A stretch of DNA of 64,000 bases, from positions 1 to 64,000 of the forward strand of contig JAPJBO010001048.1 in the NCBI GenBank assembly GCA_030068145.1, written 5' to 3'. The notes under the pieces are model-generated. The model made no database searches. It saw only the letters and a list, made by a program, of their open reading frames with translations, and was not told the DNA's origin. The DNA is from Diplonema papillatum. Its lineage: Eukaryota; Euglenozoa; Diplonemea; Diplonemida; Diplonemidae. The position numbers were made by a program, and so were the translations under genes. Below, piece by piece: positions 11,200 through 21,877 of this stretch. Each line of letters opens with the position of its first letter. Positions within the stretch are counted from its first letter, which is position 1.

Positions 11200-11430
11200 T
11201 TACTTTTTTTTTACATAAGCGCCAGCTTGAAAGGAAATGCTCGACGATGCTGCCCGACAAAGAACAGAAGGGATCCAATGTGCTGTAACTACCGAGCCAC
11301 GTGTTGAACGGACGTGAGGTCATGCGGGTCTACCCCTTAACGACAAATCACACAAACACAACAGGTCAAAAGTCCTGAGTGAGAAAACAACACACGGTGG
11401 TGTAAGCGAAGAACAAAAACTTTTTCAGTC
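11200..11430 (-). mobile_element. SINE-B copy in TM9SF intron 3
   Basis: The poly(A) end, seen as a T run at 11202-11210 on the plus strand, is followed inward by GCGCCAGCTTGAAAGGAAATG, then CCGAGCCACGTGTTGAAC and GGTGGTGTAAGCGAAGAACA. It is in the same sense as the host gene and starts about 70 bases past the exon 3 donor. The 5' end of the consensus is missing. Confidence 0.8.
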
Positions 11431-11494
11431 TCAACAAGTACAATTTGGGACTTCCCCTACCGCTGCCCACCCCCTGCCCTTTGTGCCCGCATAC

Positions 11495-12521
11495 CAAGAT
11501 GGTGGCAATCCAGGAGAACCACCAGCGCTGCGGCGGCACCGTCTTCTTCTGGGTGGAGTACCGGAGCGTGTTCTCGATCGGGGGCAGGCGGAAGGCGAAC
11601 GAGGCGCCGAGGACCATCTGCGGGACGTAGATGCCGATCCACATGAGGAGGACGATGAAGTACGTTCCGATGGGGACGGCGTTCGCGGCGTGTTTGTTCG
11701 CCAGCAGGATCTCGGAGATGGTCCAGAGGGAGAACATGAACCCGGGAAAGCACAACCCGGAGAGGATGATCGTCTTCCACTGCTTCACGGAGAACATCAT
11801 CTGCAGCATGCCGGTCACAAACCCGTTCACGATCGACATCAGGATGAACAGGAAGATGAGGGCGGTGAGGAACCACCCACGGTGGGCAGGCGACAGGAAC
11901 CCGGCCATCGCGATCATCAGCGTGATCACCACCATCAGGTACAGCTGCGTCCCCGTGCCGATGAGGGCAGCGAAGAGGTTGGGGTAGGGCGGGGGGCGGA
12001 AGACCTCGGTGTGGACCAGCTTCCAGCCGACCTCCTCCTGCATCTCTTCTTCGTTCTCCGGGTTGTTGTACCGGTTGAAGTCGAGGTGCAGCGTCCGCAT
12101 CAGGATCACGGCCACGATTGCCGACAGGCACAACACGACGATCAAGAACTGCGCGATCTTGAGCCAGTGGGCGCGCGCGTTCTTGTCGCCCTCCGACGAG
12201 TTGAGGTAGTTGTCCCACCGGGTCACCCACTGCACCGTGGGATCCAGCTCCCACGACACCGAGTACGTCCAGTGCATCTCCTTCTGCTTGCTGCCTTTCG
12301 GCAAAGCGGTGGTCATCCGCTGCTGGGACGCGCAGCCCGCCTCCGCAAAACTGCGCGGCACGACATAGAACCCGACGACGAAGTACAGCTTCTGGCCCTC
12401 GACGACCTTCTCGTTGTACTTCACCGTGAAAGACAAGTGGTTGTTGATGTACACCTCGCTGTTCTTGCACGACCCCAGCGGGTACCCCCGCACTTCTTTC
12501 TCGCGTTCCGGGACCTGGTTC
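11495..12521 (-). CDS. TM9SF (nonaspanin) exon 3
   Basis: This exon encodes the second half of the lumenal domain and membrane spans 1-5 of a transmembrane-9 superfamily protein, a Golgi/endosomal sorting factor that interacts with transmembrane segments of cargo. Diagnostic text includes NNHLSF, HWTYSVSWE, WVTRWDNYL, ILMRTLHLD, WKLVHTEVFRPP and GFLSPAHRG, plus PPQRWWF just before the last four spans. It starts after ACACAG (one base completes a codon) and ends in phase 0 at ATCTTG followed by GTATGC. It is 1027 bp and open throughout. The PFG loop, TM6-9 and the C-terminal lysine-containing retrieval motif should be in later exons, which I could not find below 11495. It is closer to TM9SF4 than TM9SF2 around QRWW. 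Confidence 0.93.
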
Positions 12522-12572
12522 CTGTGTGATGGCCAATTTTGGCTCGAATGGCAAAAATTGCGGTGACAAGAC

Positions 12573-12665
12573 TGGAGGGGGGGGGGGAAATCTTAGTTTA
12601 ATGTTTAGGCAGAGCACTGCCTCTCATGCATGGTTGATGCTAACATCAAGTCTTCTTCGAGGAAG
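12573..12665 (+). repeat. Dispersed repeat D in TM9SF intron 2
   Basis: A G run followed by AAATCTTAGTTTAATGTT and GCATGGTTGATGCTAACATC. It lies 50 bases upstream of the exon 3 acceptor, antisense to the gene. Confidence 0.75.
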
Positions 12666-12829
12666 ATGTGGGCTAGGAAAGGGATGCAAAATAGAAAATA
12701 GAAAGTTGTAAAGAGGGGAGTGTGGGGGGGGTGAAGGTAGATAGGGCCGATTTTTGCTTGAATAGCAAACATTGGTCTTCAGGGCAAACTGCTTCTTTGC
12801 GCCGTTTAACATCACTTCCGTCCTCCGTC

Positions 12830-13174
12830 CAGCTGCAAAACGTGGGCGGTGTGTGAATCCCGCATTGCCGGCGCACCCTTTGATAGATATCTTCGCGCAA
12901 TAGTGGCTGGTGGCATCAGACTGATCACGTCCAGCTTGTCTGCCAGCAGTGCAAATACAACGTCAGTGGTGTGCTCAGCAGCAATGACAGCTACGTAATT
13001 ACCGTCGACGTGTCCAACCTTCACGAGTCCAGTAGATTGAGCGCCCCGCAGGACCGTGAGCCCTTTGTCGGTAGCCACGACGACGTCGTTCGAGTCGTAT
13101 CCAAGAATCGCAACATCGTACGCTTTCGCACTTGTTGCCCGGCCGGTTTCTTCCTCAGCTGGAGCACGGAACAC
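12830..13174 (-). other. Coding-like segment inside TM9SF intron 2
   Basis: About 115 codons stay open with protein-like composition (for example ILGYDSNDVVVATDKGLTVL, beta-propeller-like in texture). TM9SF exons 2 and 3 join in phase without it and align to the family with no gap, so it is not part of that protein. No matching splice sites were found. It may be a retro-inserted piece of another gene or a chance frame. It abuts repeat F (13228-13395). Confidence 0.3.
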
Positions 13175-13227
13175 CCCGGCTTCTTCTTCAAAATGAGGTT
13201 TTCAACCTACCCCGGCCCCTCCTCCTG

Positions 13228-13395
13228 GACGTATTTTGCCGCTTAATCAACTGAGGATTCCCAGAGTGCAGTGTGAGAGGAACGCCTGTTCCATCTTTCT
13301 CAATGCATTGGCTGATTTTTGGAAGGTCTGCCGATCAGAAGGTTTTTACGACAACATCTTGCCGGTGCATCAAGCTGATTCCGCTCCCTGGGCGG
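13228..13395 (+). repeat. Dispersed repeat F, copy 1
   Basis: About 165 bp beginning ACGTATTTTGCCGCTTAATC, nearly identical to 30604-30775. Both copies contain CTCAATGCATTGGCTGATTT. No coding content and no inverted ends were seen. Confidence 0.75.
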
Positions 13396-13526
13396 CATAG
13401 TCAAAGCTTACACTGTTGAAAATCGGCTGATTTTGTGCGAGTCTGCCAGTAAAAAAACAAGGGCTCGAAATTTAATCAGCCGGCAAGCCGCAGGGGGGCT
13501 GAATCGGGGAGGACGTGAGGTCATAC

Positions 13527-13921
13527 TTGGAGCAGAGTTCCGCCAGGGCGCTTGGGCTCGGGTCGATGAGGCTCGTTCGCAGAGCGGGCAACTTGTCGAG
13601 GATCATGTTCCCTCTGTACCCGTCGAGAATGAAGCGCTTCATCTGCTGCAGCTCGTCTTTGTTGAGCATCGCCATGTCGTTCAAGGGGCACGCCGACACG
13701 CACGTCATGTTCTTCAAGAAGGACACGCTGTACGGGCTGCTCATGATACTGTCCCCCCACAACGCCGAGCCGAGGAGATTGTCTGCCTGCCACCGCGTGT
13801 TCTCAGGGGCGGCGCAGAAAGGGAGCGTGTAGTACTCGTACGGAACCATCGCGTCGGTGCTCGTCAAAGAGTTAACTAATATGTCGACCTCTTCCCCCGC
13901 CGGGTGAAGGTAGCCTTCGAT
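13527..13921 (-). CDS. TM9SF (nonaspanin) exon 2
   Basis: This exon encodes the first part of the lumenal domain, with the family hallmarks VPYEYYTLPFC, NLLGSALWGD and SPYSVSF followed by paired cysteines (MTCVSAC). It opens in phase 0 after a branch-like CTAAC and CACACACGCACAG. It ends in phase 2 at CTCCAA followed by GTATGA, and the single G opening exon 3 completes the lysine codon, giving a gap-free family alignment. The branch site and acceptor lie in sequence matching the LINE 3' end at 53.2-53.5 kb. The first intronic bases after the donor (ATGACCTCACGTCC) match an internal SINE-B segment. Confidence 0.93.
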
Positions 13922-14005
13922 CTGTGCGTGTGTGTTAGAATTCATGCATGGGCAGCCCCTTTTTTTTACACGGAGCAGCGAGCGGCGTCGTGTTTGGAAC
14001 ACTTT
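13922..14005 (-). mobile_element. LINE 3'-end fragment supplying the exon 2 acceptor
   Basis: Minus-strand text at 13970-14003 (TTCCAAACACGACGCC and GCTCGCTGCTCCGTG) matches 53231-53264, and GCCCATGCATGAATTCTAAC matches 53429-53449 of the third LINE copy, after which both run into (AC)n-like DNA. In the LINE copy this ends CTCGCACAG; here it ends ACGCACAG at the exon border. The piece between the two matched blocks is deleted. Confidence 0.7.
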
Positions 14006-14792
14006 ATTGTAAACCCCCCCTCCACCCCCTCCACGGCGGCCGTGGCGAGAGGTGCAACGAAGAAGAAGGCGGAGCCAAAGGGCCCCGCGTCAGCGCCGAG
14101 GCAGCGAAGCGAGAGAACGTGGTGCTCGTTCTGCCGGAAGCAGCAGAAGGCGAGTGGGAACCCGCAATATCAACATCGACATCAACAGCGAAGGTCGAGA
14201 AGACGGCACCAACGCCAGCGAAGAAGCGGCAATCGGACTCCCCGGCGGAGAGGCGCGAAGGACGCGTCGAAGTGCAATCGAAGGCAACACGACCATCGCC
14301 CTTACCCCCCTGAAAGCACTTGATTACGTGGTGCGCTCTGAGAGTGGTCACAAAAGAGAGCAGATGCAGATTATCGCCACAGATTCTTTGCATTCTAACC
14401 CAAGCGATTACGCGGCGAATACCCTCGAAAGCAGAATATGCGGAGTACATCGGGTGTCGACCGATGGAATGTCGCGAACTGTCGGGCGATGCTCTGAGGA
14501 AGGTACTTGGGAAGAAACTCTAGCCTCCTTCGAAGGCAGCCCCTCGAGTATTTCCTACAAAGCAGGTGCTTATACAACAAAAAAAGAGAGAGAGAGAGAG
14601 ACGAGTTAGAGTGCAGGGACCATCTCTCCGGGGAGTTTCCGGTCTCCTCACTTCTCTTCGCACTGCTACGGCGGGCGTAAGTCGTTCCGGAGGCGCGCTG
14701 CAGGTTGCGGCTCTGCTACAGTGAGTGGCGGCACCGGAGTTGGTGCTGCAGCGGGCGCTCTGGCCGGCGGGCGAGCTCGTCTCGCGGGGGAA

Positions 14793-15696
14793 AAAGAATA
14801 GGCGTGTGTTTGTTTGTACGTGCCGGGGGAGGAGTAGCCTGTTAGTGAGTGATAGTGAGTGAATATGATCGGTAGGCTAATCTTCTCCCAAACACGCTGC
14901 CAGCGTTCTCTTTCGTGTTTACAATTAATTACAACACCGTCGAGAGACGGCGGTTGTTCGCGGTGAAGGAAAAAAGGGACGGGACATCAGTCCCGACCAC
15001 CCTCTTCACCCAACTCACCGCGCCCGACCTGTCGAGTTGCTTCGGCATTTTTGTTGAACGCTTACGCCCGCCACTAAACCCAGGGTTACCTGTGTTTCGT
15101 GTGGGCTACAGCACATTTACCTCCTTTGATCTATCGCAACTGGCAGTCTCCTCGGCATTTTTGTTGAACGCTTACGCCCGCCACTAAACCCAGGGTTACC
15201 TGTGTTTCGTGTGGGCTACAGCACATTTACCTCCTTTGATCTATCGCAACTGGCAGTCTCCTCAAGCATTTCCTACAAAGCAGGTGCTTATACAATAAAA
15301 AAAGAATAGGCGTGTGTTTGTTTGTACGTGCCGGGGGAGGAGTAGCCTGTTAGTGAGTGATAGTGAGTGAATATGATCGGTAGGCTAATCTTCTCCCAAA
15401 CACGCTGCCAGCGTTCTCTTTCGTGTTTACAATTAATTACAACACCGTCGAGAGACGGCGGTTGTTCGCGGTGAAGGAAAAAAGGGACGGGACATCAGTC
15501 CCGACCACCCTCTTCACCCAACTCACCGCGCCCGACCTGTCGAGTTGCTTCGGCATTTTTGTTGAACGCTTACGCCCGCCACTAAACCCAGGGTTACCTG
15601 TGTTTCGTGTGGGCTACAGCACATTTACCTCCTTTGATCTATCGCAACTGGCAGTCTCCTCAAGCATTTCCTACAAAGCAGGTGCTTATACAAAAA
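14793..15696 (+). repeat. 508-bp tandem duplication with three SINE-A bodies
   Basis: 14793-15151 and 15300-15660 are near-identical (both contain GTACGTGCCGGGGGAGGAG and ATTAATTACAACACCGTC followed by SINE-A). In the first unit the SINE-A body is itself doubled (15038-15151 and 15152-15265, 114-bp period). The last copy ends at GCTTATACAAAAAAAG, ten bases from the exon 1 donor of the TM9SF gene. A short SINE-A 3' end also lies at 14523-14592. Confidence 0.85.
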
Positions 15697-15708
15697 AAGT
15701 GAGCATAC

Positions 15709-15792
15709 CGGGTTCGTTATGTAGACCCAGTCTCCCGCGGAGCAGACGGAGACAAGCGCGAGTGCAAGCAGCACCTGCATCGCTGCCGACAT
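15709..15792 (-). CDS. TM9SF (nonaspanin) exon 1, signal peptide
   Basis: 28 codons: an ATG at 15792, a hydrophobic core (QVLLALALVSVCSAG) typical of a cleaved signal peptide, then the start of the mature protein (DWVYITNP). It ends in phase 0 at CCG followed by GTATGC, matching the phase 0 start of exon 2. Spliced, the distance from the cleavage site to the PYEYY motif is about 37 residues, as in TM9SF4. The chosen ATG is the first of two (MSAAM). Upstream in-frame text is not signal-like. A CTTTCAG lies about 50 bases upstream and could receive a leader or 5' UTR exon. Confidence 0.8.
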
Positions 15793-16046
15793 TTTGGGAT
15801 TCAACCCCCCGCACGAGTGATATAAATGACGGAAGGGCCGTGAGTCTCTGAAAGGGAAGCAAATTCGTAGGGTAAAGCTTGAGAGGGATACACTGCCTCT
15901 CGTGTGTGTTTGATGCAAGGGACTGCTATAGGTGAAATTATTAGATCTCCCGGTTGATCGAGGCGGGGTGGGGTAGCGAAGGGCGGGTAAAAGTAGTCCA
16001 GCTCCATGTTCGACCCGGCTGTCCGGTGAGCAGGTCGTGGTTCACC

Positions 16047-16240
16047 AGTTTTAGCGTTTAGTGTGGTTTAGAGGTTCGGTGTTTTAGGGTCTCCGGTTGA
16101 CCATTGAGGCTGTGAAGCGTGTAGTATGAGGGTAGTAGGTATGCTTATACACTTTAACTACGGCTAGCCATGCTTGTAAGTGTTACGACCGACATCAAGA
16201 AGAAATTTGCTTTGAATTTAGTCTTGGGCCCCCCATGCAG
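16047..16240 (+). repeat. Dispersed repeat I
   Basis: A segment containing GGTCTCCGGTTGACCATTGAG, CACTTTAACTACGGCTAGCC and GTCTTGGGCCCCCCA. Other copies are at 38425-38612, just upstream of ABCA exon 3, and partly at 34100-34170. The GTCTCCGGTTGACC core is shared with repeat M. Confidence 0.7.
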
Positions 16241-16503
16241 CTCGTATCAGTCTGTAGTATGCGTTTTTACTTCCGTTGGGTTGAGGAGGACGTGCGGTGG
16301 GGAGGGTCACAGCAGGTGTAGTCGTGGTGAAAACTCAGCAACTCGTTGTAAACCTAGCTGTAGTTTAGTTCATGTGTGCACTGCTTGTTGTTAAAAAAAA
16401 TTCTTTTTGCGTAAGTGTTTTATTCAGGACCCGCACCAGCTATCTAGGATTAGTCTGCGTACACGGGCGAAAGCCGAGATGCAGTGCGAGGTGTGCACAA
16501 CAC

Positions 16504-16815
16504 CGCCACAGTTGACTCAGCCTTCCAGCCACAGTTGACTCAGCCTTCCAGCCACAGTTGACTCAGCCTTCCAGCCACAGTTGACTCAGCCTTCCAGCCA
16601 CAGTTGACTCAGCCTTCCAGCCACAGTTGACTCAGCCTTCCAGCCACAGTTGACTCAGCCTTCCAGCCACAGTTGACTCAGCCTTCCAGCCACAGTTGAC
16701 TCAGCCTTCCAGCCACAGTTGACTCAGCCTTCCAGCCACAGTTGACTCAGCCTTCCAGCCACAGTTGACTCAGCCTTCCAGCCACAGTTGACTCAGCCTT
16801 CCAGCCACAGTTGAC
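16504..16815. repeat. 23-bp minisatellite, about 13 copies
   Basis: The unit CCACAGTTGACTCAGCCTTC plus CAG is repeated with no spacer and almost no divergence, so the array is young. No spacers means it is not CRISPR-like. Confidence 0.95.
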
Positions 16816-17049
16816 ACACTTCCAAGCGTTCTGAAAGGGTCTATCCAAGTCAATCGTCGAAACAGTTCCCTTATGGAATGTCGTCATCTGTACGCATATG
16901 GGCATGCATATCCTTGTTGGCACCTTGCGCACTCGAGGACATTGACAGTTTGTCTTCTAGTTCTTCTCGCTTGTTTTGTGTACAAGAACTCCTCCTGTGG
17001 GGGGCGAGCGCACACGGCCCAGAATTTCTGGTAAGCGCGACGGTGCTGC

Positions 17050-17590
17050 GGGATTTCGGCGGCCAGTAGTGTGGGAACCAGTGCGATGGGCCTTCTTCCG
17101 AAGGGGCCCACGCACTCAGAGTTCGACGACTTACTTGCAAGATTCCCGCAGCATGGTGGACTTTCTTCGGAAGGGCTCGCACACTCAAAATTCGACTTAT
17201 TTGCAAGATTCCCGCAGTGTGATGGACCTTTCTTCGGAGAAGCTCGCACTAAAAGTTCGACCTATATGCATGAGAACCGCAAGTGTGATGGCCTTTCTTC
17301 GAAGGGGCTCACACTCAAAATTCGACTTATTTGCAAGATTCCCGCAGTGTGATGACCTTTCTTCGGAGAAGCTCACACTAAAAGTTCGACCTCTATGCAT
17401 GAGAACCGCAAGTGTGATGGCCTTTCTTCGAAGGGGCTCACACTCAAGATTCGACTTATTTGCAAGATTCCCGCAGTGTGATGACTTTTCTTCGGAGGGG
17501 CTCACACTAAAAGTTCGGCCTACATGCATGAGAACCGCAAGTGTGGTGGCCTTTCTTCGAAGGGGCTCACGCACTACTAACAGGCGGTGA
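17050..17590. repeat. Minisatellite of two alternating units of about 64 bp
   Basis: One unit carries ATTCGACTTATTTGCAAGAT and the other GTTCGACCTATATGCATGAG; both contain CCGCA and TGTGATG followed by CTTTCTTCG. The left end is more diverged. Long frames on both strands are periodic artefacts. Confidence 0.85.
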
Positions 17591-17852
17591 AGTGCCGACG
17601 CTCACTCAAGTGACGATGACGATGAAGCCCCTTGTCAATACCACCCAACGACTGTAACGCGCATGCACAAAAGATTCCAGCAATCAACTGCAAGAAGTGA
17701 AACGGCGACTGAAAATAAAACGGGCTGCGGCAAAGGCTTTAAGCGAGCTAGGGTGGCAGTGGTAGGTGCAGCAAGAGAGTTGAAGTATGGCTAAAGATAA
17801 AGTGGTGTCACCTGAGAGGGTAATCTCAGGGCCGCCCACGTGATAAGCCGTT

Positions 17853-18200
17853 AAGCATTGAGTTCTTTTAAGTACATGAACCACATGGATTAGCATGCAC
17901 TGCCTTGAAAGTCAGGTTATCGGATGACGTCGTCACCTGCCATTGCGTCGTCAAGGTCGAGCATTTGTGGAGCTAGCGGGGTTTGGCTTTCTTGTGATTC
18001 CAGAGACTGAGTCGGCGAGTACGAGGGCGGGCAGGAGTGCCTGGTTTCCACTTTCGAGGGCATTGGTGTGCCCGTGGTTCCCGGTCGTTTCGGAGAGCTG
18101 CTTGCCCTCGGAACCTTCTTCTTCCTTCGATGCACCCCTGAGTCGGGTGTGGTCGCCTTCGTCTTCTTCCGCTTGCGGCCGGCGATCGGGCCTTCCGCTA
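17853..18200 (-). mobile_element. LINE-2 3' fragment, second copy
   Basis: About 345 bp nearly identical to 7205-7550: the same tail and the same basic C-terminal coding text (GRKRKKTKATTP), with differences near HSCPPSYSP and a one-base insertion next to the SQTPLAP text that shifts the C-terminal frame. It is truncated at its 5' end inside the coding region near 18197. Confidence 0.75.
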
Positions 18201-18834
18201 AGCAGCGGCTGCCGGCTTCCAGAAAAGAGAAAAAAAGCTCTCGCCCAAGGTAGGTCATCGCGTAGCCACAGGGAATGCCTTTGGCAATGTCTGGAAGGCG
18301 GCGTGTAATGGGTGCTTTTTTTCAGGACAAGAACTCTTTTCGGGGAGTTCGTTTTTGCTTTGCTTTCGGCGGGGTTTGCGACGCGTCGAGAGAATTCCAC
18401 TAGGCGTAACAAAACCTAGCGGGATCCCTCTGTGGTGACTGGGTCTGTGACAAGACCGGGCAAACGTGGCTTCACCCCGTTAACGCGAGTTCCTTCCTGT
18501 TTTCAATACTTTCCAGTATGTCCAGAGAAGGCGCCATCCCCAGGACGCAGTCATCTTTCAACTTGAGCAGCTCAGCCATTTCAAGGATGCTTGTGCGCGC
18601 CGGTGGATCGGTTTCCCCTTATAGTAAATATTTACCTTGTGTCATTTTCAGGTACGAGATTCTGATCAACCACCAAAACACGCTGTTTACGTCTTTTTTA
18701 GCTTGCACAATACACTGAACGGCAACCCACTAGATTGATGGTATCAAGGCTGTCTTTTGTGCGGTTTCGACCTCTTTGTAGCAACTGGTTGAACCTTGGG
18801 CCCGGCACTCAACCCGAGTAGAGGATCGTGTTTT

Positions 18835-18930
18835 GAGTGGCTACAGCCAGTGTGCGCGCTATCTGCCGGCTTGCCGACCAATTAATTTCGCAGCGGGTTT
18901 TTTTTTTTTTTTTTTCTTTTTTTTTTTTGC
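18835..18930. repeat. Poly(T) tract with a degenerate SINE-B-like head
   Basis: ATCTGCCGGCTTGCCGACCA and ATTTCGCAGCGGGTTTTT recur in reverse order near 62660-62690. The T run is at 18899-18928. This looks like the end of a retroposon on the minus strand. Confidence 0.45.
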
Positions 18931-19289
18931 GACAACCAATTTCTGCTTCCCTGGAGACAGTATTTGTTACAGCTAAAAAGAACGTTGGCAGCGGTTTAAC
19001 CAGAACACATCAGTATAATTCGTTGTCATTTACCCCCGGCCGGCGTGGTGTCAGGTGGCATTGTATGCCCATATGAGCGCTTCGGTTCCGAACGCCTGCA
19101 AACTAAAGCGTCCCCCCCGATGATCCGCGGTCCGAGGCCGCCTGTCTGCGGTGCACAAGCATGCTGCAGCACCCTGGAAAGACTGCTGAGGGCAGCTTGG
19201 CACAAAACCTGGCGGATGGGCTTGCAGCGGGCAAGAGCGACGAACGTGGTTTGCTGGTCGTTCAAGTAGGCGGATGCAGGAACTGATTC

Positions 19290-19420
19290 GGAGGGGAAAT
19301 CTTGGTTTAACGTGTGTAGGCAGTACTCTGCCTTTCATGCATGTTTGACGAGGGGAGGTGCAAGGGCATGCTTGGAATAGTCGTCGGTTCAACACCGCAC
19401 CGGTCATGTCTGCATCGCGT
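19290..19420 (+). repeat. Dispersed repeat D with B-box-like motif
   Basis: The head (AAATCTTGGTTTAACG) and second module (CGGTTCAACACCGCACCGGT) are 70 bases apart. GGTTCAACACC fits the pol III B box (GGTTCGANNCC) at most positions, supporting a tRNA-derived SINE origin for repeat D. Confidence 0.55.
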
Positions 19421-19461
19421 TTTATGAAAAAAAACCACACACACGGCCGTTCTCTTCGTCG

Positions 19462-21030
19462 TCGGAATCGGTCGTTGTTGCAACCGAGTCGTCGGAATCG
19501 GTCGTTGTTGCAACCGAGTCGTCGGAATCGGTCGTTGTTGCAACCGAGTCGTCGGAATCGGTCGTTGTTGCAACCGAGTCGTCGGAATCGGTCGTTGTTG
19601 CAACCGAGTCGTCGGAATCGGTCGTTAATGCAACCGAGTCGTCGGAATCGGTCGTTGTTGCAACCGAGTCGTCGGAATCGGTCGTTGTTGCAACCGAGTC
19701 GTCGGAATCGGTCGTTGTTGCAACCGAGTCGTCGGAATCGGTCGTTGTTGCAACCGAGTCGTCGGAATCGGTCGTTGTTGCAACCGAGTCGTCGGAATCG
19801 GTCGTTGTTGCAACCGAGTCGTCGGAATCGGTCGTTGTTGCAACCGAGTCGTCGGAATCGGTCGTTGTTGCAACCGAGTCGTCGGAATCGGTCGTTGTTG
19901 CAACCGAGTCGTCGGAATCGGTCGTTGTTGCAACCGAGTCGTCGGAATCGGTCGTTGTTGCAACCGAGTCGTCGGAATCGGTCGTTGTTGCAACCGAGTC
20001 GTCGGAATCGGTCGTTGTTGCAACCGAGTCGTCGGAATCGGTCGTTGTTGCAACCGAGTCGTCGGAATCGGTCGTTGTTGCAACCGAGTCGTCGGAATCG
20101 GTCGTTGTTGCAACCGAGTCGTCGGAATCGGTCGTTGTTGCAACCGAGTCGTCGGAATCGGTCGTTGTTGCAACCGAGTCGTCGGAATCGGTCGTTGTTG
20201 CAACCGAGTCGTCGGAATCGGTCGTTGTTGCAACCGAGTCGTCGGAATCGGTCGTTGTTGCAACCGAGTCGTCGGAATCGGTCGTTGTTGCAACCGAGTC
20301 GTCGGAATCGGTCGTTGTTGCAACCGAGTCGTCGGAATCGGTCGTTGTTGCAACCGAGTCGTCGGAATCGGTCGTTGTTGCAACCGAGTCGTCGGAATCG
20401 GTCGTTGTTGCAACCGAGTCGTCGGAATCGGTCGTTGTTGCAACCGAGTCGTCGGAATCGGTCGTTGTTGCAACCGAGTCGTCGGAATCGGTCGTTGTTG
20501 CAACCGAGTCGTCGGAATCGGTCGTTGTTGCAACCGAGTCGTCGGAATCGGTCGTTGTTGCAACCGAGTCGTCGGAATCGGTCGTTAATGCAACCGAGTC
20601 GTCGGAATCGGTCGTTGTTGCAACCGAGTCGTCGGAATCGGTCGTTGTTGCAACCGAGTCGTCGGAATCGGTCGTTGTTGCAACCGAGTTGTCGGAATCG
20701 GTCGTTAATGCAACCGAGTCGTCGGAATCGGTCGTTGTTGCAACCGAGTTGTCGGAATCGGTCGTTGTTGCAACCGAGTCGTCGGAATCGGTCGTTGTTG
20801 CAACCGAGTTGTCGGAATCGGTCGTTGTTGCAACCGAGTTGTCGGAATCGGTCGTTAATGCAACCGAGTCGTCGGAATCGGTCGTTGTTGCAACCGAGTT
20901 GTCGGAATCGGTCGTTGTTGCAACCGAGTCGTCGGAATCGGTCGTTGTTGCAACCGAGTTGTCGGAATCGGTCGTTGTTGCAACTGAGTCGTCTGACTCG
21001 GTCGCAACAACGACCGATTCCGACAACTAA
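19462..21030. repeat. 30-bp minisatellite, about 52 copies, with an inverted end unit
   Basis: The unit is GTCGTTGTTGCAACCGAGTC followed by GTCGGAATCG. Variants with GTTAATG or GAGTT become frequent towards the high-coordinate end, while the centre is homogeneous. The last unit is inverted (20993-21029), giving a hairpin around 20981-21013. Because 30 is divisible by 3, frames stay open on both strands (10-residue repeats such as TTTDSDDSVA on the minus strand). All variant positions are non-synonymous in every open frame, so nothing indicates selection on a protein. It lies just downstream of the PB1 gene stop. Confidence 0.92.
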
Positions 21031-21202
21031 GAGAAGCCCAAAGCCGAGAGCGAAGACAGAAAGTCGGCCCGAGGCTGCCCTAAGGGCAGCAAAAACAAGC
21101 CGAAAGGCTATGCTGTCGCGCTGACTTTGAATGCAGCGCAGCCCGGCGTAGACGCAAACCCGACAAAAACGACAAGCCGACGACGACAGACGGCATCGTG
21201 AG

Positions 21203-21672
21203 CTACTGCATGCCGCGTCCGGCCACCGACAAGCGGTTGTCGCTTCCCCGCCGCAAGCCGGACTGTATGGGTCCGGAAAGTCTTCTTTCCAAGGGAACCC
21301 CGCTCCGCCTGTACGGCGCCCGGCTCATAGGAGCGGCCCGCTGCTGCAGCAGCGGTGCGACCCCGTCAGGGATCTTGGCTTTGAAGTTCTGCCACCGCGT
21401 CGGTCCCGCGCCCTCGTCGCTGGTATCGCTGCCGACGTCCAAGTCCGGGTACAGGGAAGAGGCGGGCGGCAGCCCGCGGCCCAGGGCGGCGTCTTCGATC
21501 GCGGTGTGCGTCTGCGCCTTCTTCGCGGCGATGAAGCTGGCGTCTGGCACCTCGGGCAACTTCATGGCCCCGCAGCCGACGCCCCACCGGCTAACCGGTG
21601 CGAAGGGCATCGCCTCCGGGGCCGGAGGAGGCGACGGGTAGTTCGCCGACGTTCCTCGGCACGCCGACAAGT
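21203..21672 (-). CDS. PB1-domain protein, exon 5 (terminal)
   Basis: Opens after TTTACAACACACAG with two bases that complete the codon begun by exon 4, and runs 155 further codons to a TAG at 21203. The text is proline-, alanine- and arginine-rich, probably disordered, with an acidic LYPDLDVGSDTSDEG patch and a basic C-terminus (GLRRGSDNRLSVAGRGMQ). No domain is recognised. A GCATGC immediately before the stop resembles the GC donor of ABCA exon 1, so a further exon cannot be excluded. Confidence 0.65.
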
Positions 21673-21877
21673 CTGTGTGTTGTAAAGCGCCGTGCAGGTG
21701 TGCGTGTGAGTGTTGGAATCCCTTCTATTTCTTTCGCTATTCCTGGGAAGTCGATAGACGTGAGATAGTTCTTCCTATCTTCCGGGTCGACAGCGAAAAC
21801 CCTTCGGTACGGACCGACTGGTGCCGCTGGGAACGTGAAACTCGTCCGCCCGCGCGACGGCAACGGGGCGTGTTCAT

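Noticed and set aside
16504-16815. CRISPR-like array of 23-bp units
   Set aside because: Units are contiguous with no spacers, and the genome is eukaryotic.
19358-21124. A 588-codon Arg/Ser/Gln repeat frame (plus) and a 534-codon Asp/Ser/Thr repeat frame (minus)
   Set aside because: The 30-bp period keeps several frames open on both strands. Unit variants change the amino acid in all of them, so no frame is favoured.
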